A stretch of DNA of 16,704 nt from an uncultured Pseudomonadota bacterium. Lineage in GTDB: Bacteria; Myxococcota_A; UBA796; GCA-2862545. Position numbers and translations under genes: made by a program. Below, piece by piece: positions 6,668 to 14,813 of the stretch. The notes beneath the pieces are model-generated. The model did no database searches. It was not told the origin of the DNA and worked only from the letters and a program-made list of their open reading frames with translations. Location of the stretch: the NCBI GenBank assembly GCA_937891875.1, contig CALATR010000765.1:1-16704 (forward strand), written 5' to 3'. The first letter of the stretch is position 1; each line of letters begins with the position of its first letter.

Positions 6668-9600
6668 GTGCATCGCTGGTTCTTCGTTGCGGCGCTGGCG
6701 CTCGCGGGCTCGCAGACGGCCTGCAAGGGCGGTGAAGAGCCCACGGACACCGATCCGGACAGCGACTCCGACACCTCGGCACCGCTCACCGCGTGCAACC
6801 CGGCGCTGACCCTGTCGCCGGAGCAGGCCTGGGCCGAGCCCTACGGCGGCGTGCGCCTCACTCCGGACGGCGGAACCGGCAGGTACAAGGTCGTCATCGC
6901 CGAGGACGGCTCCGTCGGCGCAGCGGTGGATCCGTCGACCGGCAGCTACGTGGCCGGCGGCACCGCGGAGACCACCGATCGCGTCGTCGTCACCGATCTC
7001 GGCTGCATCGGGGAGGCCGAGGCCTTCGTGGACGTGGTCGCTCCCCTCACCCTCGCTCCCAAGACCCTCACCGTGCGCCCGGGCACCGCGGTCCCGCTGG
7101 CCGTGAGCGGAGGGTCCGACGAGGTGAGCTGCGCGATGGTCCGCTCCGACAGCGGCGGCACGGTCGACGCGGACACCTGCGTCTACACCGCCGGCCGCGG
7201 GTCGGGCACCGACCGGGTGCGGGCGACGGACGGGCGCACCGGCACCACCTCGGACGCGGTGGCGGTGGTCGATCCCGCCATGCGCTTCCGGGTCCACGGC
7301 GACGCGATCTTCTTCGTGCCCGAGGGCGGCATTGCCGTGCCCCGCACAGAAGGTGGCAGCGGTGTCATCCGCCTCACCGGCGAGGGCGGGGTGGTGATCC
7401 GCGACGGCGCGGTCATCGGCGAGCCCGGGGCGTCGGGCACCCTCACGGTCGAGGACGTCTACACCGGCGATGTCGACAGCACCCGGGTCGAGGTGGTGCG
7501 CCAGCTCCTGCCCGAGCTGCCCCGCGACGGCGAAGCGAGCGGTGAAGGCGTCGCGATCCCCCTCGGCGACGTGAACGGCGATGGCTACGCCGACACAGCG
7601 CTGGGCCTCACCGAGGCGAGCGTCGGCGCCTACTGGGGCGGCATGGTGGCCGTGTACCAGGGGAGCAGCGCCGGCCTCGACCCGACCCCGGTCCAGGTGT
7701 TCGCCGGCGACTCGCCCGAGGGCACCTTCGGCCGGGACATCGCCGCGGCGGACGTCGACGGAGATGGCCGGATCGACCTGCTGATCGGCGCGGATCGGGA
7801 CGACGCGGGCCTGACCAACACCGGCACCGTGTCCATCCACCGGGGCGTCGCCGGGGGCTTCTTCGAGGACGAGCCCTCCACCGTGCTCAAGGGCGACGTC
7901 GGCTACGGTCGGCTGGGCTCTGCCGTCGCCGCCTGCGACTTCGACGGCGACGGGGCCATCGACCTGGCCATCGGGGCTCTCGACGCCCACGACGACGCCA
8001 CCGCCGAGCCGGCCATCGACCAGGGCGCCATCCGCATCTGGCGCGGCGCGGCCGGCGGCCCCTCGGCGCGGCCCGACTTCTCCCTGTTCGGCAAGCTGCC
8101 CGACGGCGATGGCTATGCGGCCGCACCCGGACTGCACCTCGGCTCCGTGCTCCGGGCCGGCGATCTGGACGGGGACGGCAAGTGCGATCTCGTGGCCGGG
8201 GCCAACAAGGCGAACCTGGATGGGCGCGGTGAGGACGGGGTCGTGCTCGTCTACAAGGGCACGACGACCGACGATCTCATGCTCACCCGCGAGCCCGTCG
8301 CCGTGATCGAGGGCTCCTCGACCAGCGAGCTCGGTCGCAAGCTGGCGGTAGGCGATATCGACGGAGATGGCGCTTCCGACCTGCTGATCGGCGCGTGGCA
8401 GGACGATGGTGCCGCCAGCGACGGCGGCCGGGCGGCGGTGTTCTCCGGCCCGGACCTGGTCGGTCGCCTGCACGTCAGCGATGCCCACTGGACCGTGCTC
8501 GGCGACGAGTCCGGCGCGTCCGTCGGGGTCGACGTGGCCGTCGCCGACGTCACCGGCGATGGCCGCGCGGACGCGATCATCGGCGCCCACCGCTGGCGCC
8601 TCGCAGAGGGCGGCCTGTACAGCCAGGGCGTGGCCCTGGTCTTCGACGGCAAGGACGTCGCCCGGGGCGGGGAGATCCGCGACGCCCGCTCTGCCGCGGT
8701 CCTCGCCGCCGGCGGGGCCACCTCCTACGACCGGCTGGGCCAGGTGGTCGCCGGCATCGGGGACGCGGACAACGACGGCCAGCCCGACCTGTTCTCCCTC
8801 GCCAGCCGCGACGATCGCTACGGCATCGACGTGGGCGCGCCGGCCTGGATCGACGGCGCCACCGGCGAGACCCGCTTCCTGGAGCTGCCCGGACGGGCCT
8901 CCGGGCACGACGTGGGCCGGGCGTTCACCCTGTTCGACGTCGACGGCGACGGCCAGGACGAGGTCGTCATCGGGGCACCCGGCGCGGGCGTCGACGGGGA
9001 GGGTGCCAACGCGGGCGCGGTCTTCGCCGCGGAGCTGGACCGCGGTGGCCGCCCGACCGGCGACATCGTCGACCTGGGCCTGGACCCGCCCACCCACTCC
9101 CGCTCCGACGAGCTCGGCTTCGACGTCGACAACATCGGCGACTTCGACGGGGACGGCCACGACGACCTGGCGGTGGTCGCCCGCCGGGACGGCGAGCCCT
9201 CCGCCTGGACCAGCGAGTACGCCGATCCCGACGGCTGCGACTCGGGCGACAGCCTCACCGGCATGACCTTCATCTTCCGCGGTGGACCGGGCGGCCTGTC
9301 CGACCAGCCGGCGTTCGTCATCCCCGGACCCGAGCGCAGCGGCACCACCGACCTGGCACGCGGGGCGGGAGACATCGACGGGGACGGCTTTGCGGACGTC
9401 GTGCTCTCCAGCATCGACTGGGCCGACTCGAACGGTGGCGTCGCCTTCGCCCGCGGCCGACCGGCCATCGCCGGGCGCATTCGGGTCGTGTGCGACCTCG
9501 AGGTCTACGAGGGGGGCGACTCCTTCGACCAGATGGGCCGTTCTGCCGTTGGAATCGGCGATCTCAACCGCGACGGCTGCGACGAGGTCGCCGTGGGCGC

Positions 9601-10330
9601 CGCCCGCGAGGAGTCCGACGCCGACTGGTACAACCAGGGCGTGGTCCGGATCTTCTGGGGCTGGGGCGGCCCCGGGTGCATCGTCGTGCCCCGGATCACC
9701 GCCGCCTCCATGACCCCCCGCGGCGCCGAGCTGGGGACCGCGCTCGCCGGCCGGGGTGACGTCGACGGAGACGGGTTCATCGACCTGGTCGTCGGCGGCG
9801 AGGCCCTGCGCAAGCAGTTCGGCGAGTACGGCGGGGCCTGGGTCGCGCCGGGCCGCCACCTGCTCGGCCTGGAGCGCACGGTCACCACCGCCGGGGTGCT
9901 GCCCGCGGTCGGACGCTTCGACTGGGAGCCGCTGATGCCCATCGACGGCCTCGAGGACGCTCCCCACGCGGTCGTCGGAACGACCAGCGGCTCGCTCTTC
10001 GGCCACGCGGTCGCCCAGGTCACCGACCCCCTCGACACCCGGCGCACCATGGTCGCGGTCGGCGCGCCCTTCGGCGACCTCGGCGGCGGCTCCCGGGCGG
10101 GCGGGGTCGTCATCCACCGCTTCACGGACCTGCCCGCCGGCACCCGCGGACTCGATCTCGTGCCCTGGGCCGTGCTCGCGGGCGAGTCCCAGCGCGACGA
10201 CGGCCAGGCGGGCGCCGTGCTCGCCTCGGGACGGGCCACGGACGGCACCCCGCTGCTCCTGGTCGGCGCTCCCCGGTCGAGCGCCCTGGGCCTGCAGGTC
10301 GGAGCCGTGTACGTGCTGCGGATGGAGTGA
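6668..10330 (+). CDS. Giant FG-GAP lipoprotein, probably two seven-bladed propellers
   Basis: This 1220-residue protein starts at a GTG with GGAGG four bases upstream (6659-6663). A hydrophobic signal ends in QTAC (Cys19, an imperfect lipobox), followed by an Asp/Thr/Ser-rich linker. Residues about 38-283 hold three Ig/cadherin-like repeats of 80-90 residues with recurring endings such as TDRVVVTD and TDRVRATD. From residue 300 to about 1030 there are 12 integrin-alpha-like FG-GAP repeats with calcium-loop motifs: DVNGDGYAD, DVDGDGRID, DFDGDGAID, DLDGDGKCD, DIDGDGASD, DVTGDGRAD, DADNDGQPD, DVDGDGQDE, DFDGDGHDD, DIDGDGFAD, DLNRDGCDE and DVDGDGFID. Two more blades at the C-terminus keep the VAVGAP/LLVGAP strand without the loop, giving 14 in all. 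Such proteins are usually surface-exposed adhesion or ligand-binding proteins. The ligand is unknown. It is divergent from the DUF1501 operon. Confidence 0.92.
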   Translation: MHRWFFVAALALAGSQTACKGGEEPTDTDPDSDSDTSAPLTACNPALTLSPEQAWAEPYGGVRLTPDGGTGRYKVVIAEDGSVGAAVDPSTGSYVAGGTAETTDRVVVTDLGCIGEAEAFVDVVAPLTLAPKTLTVRPGTAVPLAVSGGSDEVSCAMVRSDSGGTVDADTCVYTAGRGSGTDRVRATDGRTGTTSDAVAVVDPAMRFRVHGDAIFFVPEGGIAVPRTEGGSGVIRLTGEGGVVIRDGAVIGEPGASGTLTVEDVYTGDVDSTRVEVVRQLLPELPRDGEASGEGVAIPLGDVNGDGYADTALGLTEASVGAYWGGMVAVYQGSSAGLDPTPVQVFAGDSPEGTFGRDIAAADVDGDGRIDLLIGADRDDAGLTNTGTVSIHRGVAGGFFEDEPSTVLKGDVGYGRLGSAVAACDFDGDGAIDLAIGALDAHDDATAEPAIDQGAIRIWRGAAGGPSARPDFSLFGKLPDGDGYAAAPGLHLGSVLRAGDLDGDGKCDLVAGANKANLDGRGEDGVVLVYKGTTTDDLMLTREPVAVIEGSSTSELGRKLAVGDIDGDGASDLLIGAWQDDGAASDGGRAAVFSGPDLVGRLHVSDAHWTVLGDESGASVGVDVAVADVTGDGRADAIIGAHRWRLAEGGLYSQGVALVFDGKDVARGGEIRDARSAAVLAAGGATSYDRLGQVVAGIGDADNDGQPDLFSLASRDDRYGIDVGAPAWIDGATGETRFLELPGRASGHDVGRAFTLFDVDGDGQDEVVIGAPGAGVDGEGANAGAVFAAELDRGGRPTGDIVDLGLDPPTHSRSDELGFDVDNIGDFDGDGHDDLAVVARRDGEPSAWTSEYADPDGCDSGDSLTGMTFIFRGGPGGLSDQPAFVIPGPERSGTTDLARGAGDIDGDGFADVVLSSIDWADSNGGVAFARGRPAIAGRIRVVCDLEVYEGGDSFDQMGRSAVGIGDLNRDGCDEVAVGAAREESDADWYNQGVVRIFWGWGGPGCIVVPRITAASMTPRGAELGTALAGRGDVDGDGFIDLVVGGEALRKQFGEYGGAWVAPGRHLLGLERTVTTAGVLPAVGRFDWEPLMPIDGLEDAPHAVVGTTSGSLFGHAVAQVTDPLDTRRTMVAVGAPFGDLGGGSRAGGVVIHRFTDLPAGTRGLDLVPWAVLAGESQRDDGQAGAVLASGRATDGTPLLLVGAPRSSALGLQVGAVYVLRME

Positions 10331-10363
10331 GCTAGGGACCGCACGCACCCCGGGGGAGCCTCC

Positions 10364-11056
10364 ATGCGCGCAGCCATCACCATCGCCCTCGCCGCCGGCC
10401 TGGGCGCCTGCCTCGGCCCCAGCCAGGAGCAGCGCGCGTTCGTCGACCACATCGAGGAGGCTGCGGAGCAGTCGATCCTGGCGTCGGGCGCCACGGAGGC
10501 GGAGGCGCGGCAGGTCGACGTGAACAAGGTGGTGTGGCTGAAGGGCGAGCACACCGCCGTTGTCGACGCGGTCTTTCCGCGCAAGGGCGCCACCGCCCGG
10601 GTGCACCTCCCGGTGAGCGTGCGCTTCGAGCAGGGGGCCGAGGGCTGGTACGTCGAGGAGGCCGTGCCCGACCGCGCCAGCATGGACCGGCTGGAGGCGG
10701 AGCTGGGTGCGGCAGTGATCCGCTCCAGCGAGACGCGCAAGCAGCAGGCCGTCATCGACCGACGGGTACAAGCGGCACAGGCGCAGTTTGCATTCGACGT
10801 CAGAAGTCTGTTTCCAGATGGCCACCCACCAACCCTGGTTCGCTCTGACATGAACGGTTGCACCGGCATTCTCACGTTCACCGCCAGCTGGTCGGGGCTG
10901 TCCGCGGACGCCCGTCGGGCCAGGGTGCGACAGGTCGTCGAGGTGCTGAAGCGTTCTCACCGTGAGATCAACTGCGGCAACCCGAAGGTCAAGGTGTTGG
11001 TCGACGACCGCGAAGTCGCCGGCTGGAACAGCAAGGACGGCGTCTTCCTGCGCTGA
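10364..11056 (+). CDS. Lipoprotein of unknown function
   Basis: This 230-residue protein starts at an ATG with GGGGGAG about five bases upstream. The signal is short and ends in the lipobox LGAC (Cys16). Residues about 20-50 are helical and Glu/Ala-rich. Residues about 52-100 look like beta strands (VNKVVWLKGEHTAVVDAVF, then ARVHLPVSVRFEQ and GWYVEEAV). Residues about 103-145 are a charged helix that could form a coiled coil. The rest contains Cys166 and Cys204, a possible disulfide, with basic residues between them. The gene begins 33 bases after the FG-GAP gene and may be co-transcribed with it. Codons in the second half, from about 10764, use many more A/T endings (including AGA and AGT) than the first half. 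I recognise no family. Confidence 0.8.
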   Translation: MRAAITIALAAGLGACLGPSQEQRAFVDHIEEAAEQSILASGATEAEARQVDVNKVVWLKGEHTAVVDAVFPRKGATARVHLPVSVRFEQGAEGWYVEEAVPDRASMDRLEAELGAAVIRSSETRKQQAVIDRRVQAAQAQFAFDVRSLFPDGHPPTLVRSDMNGCTGILTFTASWSGLSADARRARVRQVVEVLKRSHREINCGNPKVKVLVDDREVAGWNSKDGVFLR

Positions 11057-11452
11057 TCCGTGTGGCTTGCGGGGACTTGCAGGGTCTCCGGATTGACTCG
11101 ACTGGGACCCGCCGCTCCGGCCGTCTCGGCGGTCCGGCACGGCTCTGTCACAGCCACCCGAACCCTCGGGTGCGTAGGCGGAGACACCCACAGACAGCAT
11201 TTTTTCGACACTGCCCGAGAACTGAACCGCCGTTCAGGCTGAGCGAGTTGCCTCATTGACGATGAAAGATCAGGACTGGTTCCGCGCGCCGCGCCCGTAG
11301 CGTCTCAGGGCCGATTGAAATCAATCTTCAACTGTCACGGAATGTCCGTCGTAGCCGGGACAACCGTTTGACATCCGCCTGACCGGTCTGCCCGGTCTTT
11401 GTTTCCACCGTTGCTGGTGTGCAACGATCCCCCATCCCCAAATGGAGGATGG
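11057..11452 (+). other. 396-base AT-richer non-coding stretch
   Basis: No credible coding frame fills this gap; the small frames here lack the strong third-position bias of neighbouring genes. A perfect 7-bp stem with a 4-base loop lies at 11155-11172 (CACCCGA-ACCC-TCGGGTG). Its right arm could instead pair as GGGTG (11168-11172) with CACCC (11185-11189), ahead of a run of six T at 11200-11205. This could be a weak terminator or attenuator for the preceding gene. GATTGA-AA-TCAATC at 11313-11326 is a small palindrome that could be an operator. TTGACA occurs at 11368-11373 but lacks a -10 box at the right distance. The stretch should hold the promoter of the next gene. Confidence 0.4.
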
Positions 11453-12271
11453 ATGCACACGAAGAGCCTGGTTCCAGCCTGGACGCCCGTGCTGTTGCTG
11501 GCGGCCACCGGCTGTTTGAACGGACCGACCCTGGTGTCGGTCACGCCTGACAACGACTACGTCGACGGCTGCCGCCCGATCGTCATCCAGGGACACCACC
11601 TGGGTACGTCCGCGAGCGCCAGCCTCGGCGGCACCGATCTGGCCCTGGCGCCGGCGGAGGAGGACACCGACTACCCGGACTACGCCCAGGACGTCGGCTT
11701 CGTCTACTACGCGACCACCCCGCCCGCGAGCTCCGGTGCGGCCGGCTTCGTCGACGTCACCATGACGGTGGACGGCGAGGAGATGGTGCTGTCGGACTAC
11801 TTCTACTACCGCTCCTGCCCCGGTCCGCTGACCCTGGACGTCGCGGTGTTCGAGGGGGCCGCAAACGCGGTGCTCCCGCTCGAGGGCTGCGGCATCGACG
11901 CGGCTGCGACCAGCGGGCGCCTGCTGGACATGCTCGACGGCTCCGAGGTCGCCACGTTCGGCCTCGACCAGGTCTGCTCCACCGCCCAGGCCACCTGGAC
12001 CGTGCCGGACGTCGCCGCGGACTCGAGCTGGTCGCCCAGAAGAAGTGGTCCAACAACTGGGCCCTGTACGGCAGCTACACCCTGTCCGAGAGCTTCGGTC
12101 ACACCCCCGGTCAGTTCGAGCTGGCCCCGGGCGCGACCTCGGGCTCGGACGGCAACGGCGTCGGCATCTGGATGGACGACGTCGGTGAGCAGGACGTCCG
12201 CGCCGCGTACTACGAGGGTGGCGCCGGCTGGATCCTCGAGGGTCTGGCGGGCACCGGTCGCTACAGCGTGA
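11453..12271 (+). pseudogene. IPT/TIG-like lipoprotein gene, 3' end lost by an out-of-frame junction
   Basis: The ATG at 11453 has GGAGG four bases upstream (11444-11448). The lipoprotein signal ends in ATGC (Cys21). Residues about 25-60 (TLVSVTPDNDYVDGCRPIVIQGHHLG... SLGGTDL) match the start of an IPT/TIG immunoglobulin-like domain. A second beta-rich segment follows from about residue 120. Coding character in this frame stops near 12017-12029, after about 190 codons. Beyond that the frame reads only Arg/Ser/Thr/Ala/Pro-rich antiframe sequence to a stop at 12271 (272 residues in total). The DNA after the break belongs, in another frame, to a TonB receptor. The protein was therefore probably longer, and the present reading frame is a broken or chimeric product. 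Confidence 0.75.
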
Positions 12272-12693
12272 CCGACCCCGACTACCGCGACGACGCCGGC
12301 TTCTACGGCTACCTGCCCTACCATCAGCTGCACCAGCTGAAGATCAACGGCAGCTACACCTTCGACTTCGGCACCACCGTGGGCCTGGTCTACGAGTTCG
12401 GCTCGGGCCACCCCTGGCAGAAGCGGACCTTCATCGGTTTCTATGGCTTCGACGGCATGGCCCAGGGTCGCGGCGGCCGCATGATGCCCTCGACCCACTA
12501 CATCGACTTCCGCATCGCGCAGAAGATCAAGTTCGACGAGAACAAGTCGGCGGAGCTCACGGTCGACCTCTTCAACCTGCCCGGTCTGAAGGCGCCGATC
12601 ACCTACTACCAGAACGACGCCCCCGGCTTCGGTCTGACCATGTTCCGCCAGGCCCCGCGCTCCGCGCGGATCGGTCTCCGGTTCAGCTACTGA
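12016..12693 (+). pseudogene. C-terminal fragment of a TonB-dependent outer-membrane receptor
   Basis: In the frame ending at the TGA just after 12690, 225 codons read as the end of a TonB-dependent receptor barrel. RGLELVAQKKWSNNWALYGS is a typical transmembrane hairpin of this family. Alternating aromatic strands and long Asp/Gly-rich loops follow, including LHQLKINGSYTFDFG, VGLVYEFGSGHPWQKR, YIDFRIAQKIKF and AELTVDLFNLPG. The protein ends in GLRFSY, with the terminal aromatic residue that BAM recognises. There is no signal peptide, TonB box, plug or first two thirds of the barrel, so it cannot be a working receptor. The first ATG in frame is at 12172, inside the barrel. Codons favour GGT and AAG, as in a well-expressed gene. 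It resembles the Oar-like receptors of myxobacteria; this is family resemblance only. Confidence 0.85.
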
Positions 12694-12705
12694 TCGCCGC
12701 CTGAT

Positions 12706-12737
12706 CCGCGGCTGCCTCCTCCCGGGGGCTGCCGCGG
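12706..12737 (+). terminator. Hairpin just after the receptor fragment
   Basis: CCGCGGCTGC (12706-12715) can pair with GCTGCCGCGG (12728-12737) with one mismatch across a 12-base loop. It stands 12 bases after the receptor stop and just before a second, better hairpin. No T tract follows. Confidence 0.4.
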
Positions 12738-12749
12738 CTCGGTCGAGAG

Positions 12750-12780
12750 GACGCCCGTCAGCTTCGTGCTGGCGGGCGTC
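12750..12780 (+). terminator. Strong hairpin, probable transcription terminator
   Basis: GACGCCCGTCAG (12750-12761) and CTGGCGGGCGTC (12769-12780) form a 12-bp stem with one G-U wobble and a 7-base loop. The position between the receptor fragment and the next gene is right for a terminator. A T tract is lacking, as is common in very GC-rich genomes, so its strength is uncertain. Confidence 0.6.
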
Positions 12781-12836
12781 GTGCGTTGGGGCTGCCAGCG
12801 CGTCCCACGTGGGTACGTACAGATCGAGGAGGAGAG

Positions 12837-14813
12837 ATGCGGATCACCTTCCTGGGCGCTGCGGGCACGGTCACCGGCAGCAAGACCCTGATCGAGACCG
12901 GCGACACCCGCATCCTGGTCGACTGCGGCCTGTTCCAGGGCTTCAAGGCCCTGCGCCAGCGCAACTGGGCCCCCCTGCCGGTCGAGCCCTCGTCCCTGGA
13001 CGCGGTGGTGCTCACCCACGCCCACATCGACCACTCCGGCTACCTGCCGCGGCTGACTCGCCAGGGCTTCAAGGGCCCCGTGTACGCGACCGAGGCCACC
13101 TGCGACCTGCTGGGCCTGCTCCTGCCCGACGCGGGCCACCTGCAGGAAGAGGACGCGCGCTACGCCAACAAGCACGGCTTCTCCCGGCATGATCCGGCAC
13201 AACCGCTCTACACCGAGGAGCAGGCCCGGGCCGCGCTGCGTCAGCTGAAGCCGGTGTCGTGGTCCACCGTCATCACCATCGGCTCCCTGCGGATCTCCTG
13301 GCGACCGGCGGGCCACATCCTGGGCGCCGCCCTCGTGCGCGTGGAGGGTCCCGGCGGCTCGATCCTCTTCTCCGGCGACCTCGGCCGCCCCCACGACCCG
13401 ATCCTGCCCGCGCCGGCGGACGTGCCCGACGTGCCCGACGTGCTCGTCCTCGAGTCGACCTACGGCGATCGACTGCACGACGCGAGCGACCCCCAGGACG
13501 CCCTCGCCGACGTCGTCTGCCGCACCATTCAGCGCCGCGGCATGCTGCTCATCCCCAGCTTCGCCGTCGGTCGCGCCCAGGCGGTGCTCTACGGCCTGCA
13601 CCGCTTGAAGGAGACCGGGCGGATCCCGAAGGATCTCCCGATCTTCCTGAACTCTCCGATGGCGGTCGACACGACCGAGCTCTACCTGCGCCACGTCGAG
13701 GATCATCGCCTCTCCCCGGCGGAGACCTCGCGGATGTGCCGCGCCGCGACGCTCGTGCGGACCGTGCAGGAGTCGAAGCGCCTCAACCAGCGGCGCGGCC
13801 CGGGGGTCATCATCAGCGCCAGCGGCATGCTCACCGGCGGGCGCGTGCTGCACCACCTCAAGGCCTTCGCCGGAGATTCCCGGAACACCCTCCTCTTCGT
13901 CGGCTACCAGGCTGGCGGCACCCGCGGCGCGTCCATCCTGCAGGGTGCCGAGTCGGTGCGCATCCACGGCGAGGCCCAGCCGATCCGCTGCGAGGTGGCC
14001 CGGATCGATGCCTGGTCCGCCCACGCCGACCACCGCGAGATCACCGACTGGCTGGCCCGCTGGCCGTCCGCCCCCCGCCAGGTCGTGCTCAACCACGGCG
14101 AGCCCGCTGCGACCGACGCCATGCGCCAGCACCTGCAGGATCGCCTCGGCTGGTCCGCCACGGTCGCCGAGCTGGGCACCGAGCTCGAGGTCATCGACCA
14201 CGGGGAGCGTGCCGAGGTGCTGCTCCAGGCCCCCTCCACCGGCAAGCGCGCGCGCCGCCGCCGGGCCGACGTGGAGCCCCTGCCCGAGCCCGAGCCGGTC
14301 GACGACACCGCGGTCGACGCCGCCCTCGCCTCCATCCGCGCCGAGCGGGGGGTCGTCGTCGTCGGCCACCGGGACGCGCGCTGGGGCAAGGCCATGCTGG
14401 AGGTGCCCGCCCTCATGGCCCGCCTGCTCCCCGGCGCCGCCCTGGTCGCGCCGTCAGGACCGATGGCGTCGGGACTCGAGCACGCGGCTCACGAGGCGGA
14501 CGTGCCCCTGGTCGCCATCGCCGCACCGACCCTGCGCGAGCCCCACCTGCCGGCACGGACCCAGGCGCTGATCGCCTTTCCAGGCGGCTTCTCGACCCTC
14601 TCCCTGGTGACGGCCGCCCTCGATCGCATGGTGCGCGGGCTCGGTCCCCGGGTGCCGGTGGTGCTGGTCGACTACGCCTTCTGGGACGACGTCCTGGGCG
14701 CCGAGCTCCTCCGCGAGCGGGGCTATGCGCCCGAGCAGAGCGCCGACCTCATCGTCTACGCAGACACCGTCGAGCAGGCGGTGGAGGCGGTGGCGCGCTC
14801 GAACCGCAGGTAG
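12837..14813 (+). CDS. Beta-CASP metallo-beta-lactamase RNase-like protein fused to a LOG-like domain
   Basis: This 658-residue protein starts at an ATG with GAGGAGGAG just upstream. Residues 1-460 are a complete beta-CASP metallo-beta-lactamase protein of the YSH1/CPSF-73 and bacterial exonuclease group. Metal ligands are HAHIDH (61-66), H160 in GHILGA and D181 in SGDLGR. Beta-CASP motifs are E206 in ESTYG, H396 in SAHAD and H420 in LNHGE; ISASGML at 327-332 is also typical. A basic and acidic linker (about 468-490) leads to a Rossmann-like extension (about 501-655). This has VVVVGHRD, APSGPMASGLEHAAHEADVPLVAI, then FPGGFSTLSL at 581-590 and a closing DTVEQAVEAV. It resembles the LOG/TIGR00730 nucleotide-binding fold (motif PGGxGTxxE), but Gly is Ser and the catalytic Glu is replaced by Leu. 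RNA cleavage is predicted; the added domain may bind a nucleotide or ribosyl ligand. Confidence 0.9.
   Translation: MRITFLGAAGTVTGSKTLIETGDTRILVDCGLFQGFKALRQRNWAPLPVEPSSLDAVVLTHAHIDHSGYLPRLTRQGFKGPVYATEATCDLLGLLLPDAGHLQEEDARYANKHGFSRHDPAQPLYTEEQARAALRQLKPVSWSTVITIGSLRISWRPAGHILGAALVRVEGPGGSILFSGDLGRPHDPILPAPADVPDVPDVLVLESTYGDRLHDASDPQDALADVVCRTIQRRGMLLIPSFAVGRAQAVLYGLHRLKETGRIPKDLPIFLNSPMAVDTTELYLRHVEDHRLSPAETSRMCRAATLVRTVQESKRLNQRRGPGVIISASGMLTGGRVLHHLKAFAGDSRNTLLFVGYQAGGTRGASILQGAESVRIHGEAQPIRCEVARIDAWSAHADHREITDWLARWPSAPRQVVLNHGEPAATDAMRQHLQDRLGWSATVAELGTELEVIDHGERAEVLLQAPSTGKRARRRRADVEPLPEPEPVDDTAVDAALASIRAERGVVVVGHRDARWGKAMLEVPALMARLLPGAALVAPSGPMASGLEHAAHEADVPLVAIAAPTLREPHLPARTQALIAFPGGFSTLSLVTAALDRMVRGLGPRVPVVLVDYAFWDDVLGAELLRERGYAPEQSADLIVYADTVEQAVEAVARSNRR

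Noticed and set aside
7565..9790. Recurring GTCGACGGAGATGG-like DNA words
   Set aside because: They are explained by the DVDGDG calcium loops of the FG-GAP blades and are not an independent DNA repeat or CRISPR.
5189..11200. A 2003-codon minus-strand open frame spanning the FG-GAP gene
   Set aside because: Only the part from 6532 to 5189 has a lipoprotein signal and domain patterns. The rest is antisense to the FG-GAP gene and reads as Val/Gly/Ala/Asp-rich shadow sequence, a usual effect of very high GC.
11368..11396. TTGACA as a consensus promoter for the IPT-like gene
   Set aside because: The -35 hexamer is perfect, but the sequence 16-19 bases downstream (around CCCGGT) is nothing like a -10 box.
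12000..12060. Programmed ribosomal frameshift joining the two frames
   Set aside because: No slippery heptamer is visible, and the joined product (lipoprotein plus the end of a TonB receptor) makes no structural sense.
12687..14369. A 560-codon minus-strand open frame
   Set aside because: It is the antisense shadow of the beta-CASP gene, whose motifs are unmistakable on the plus strand.
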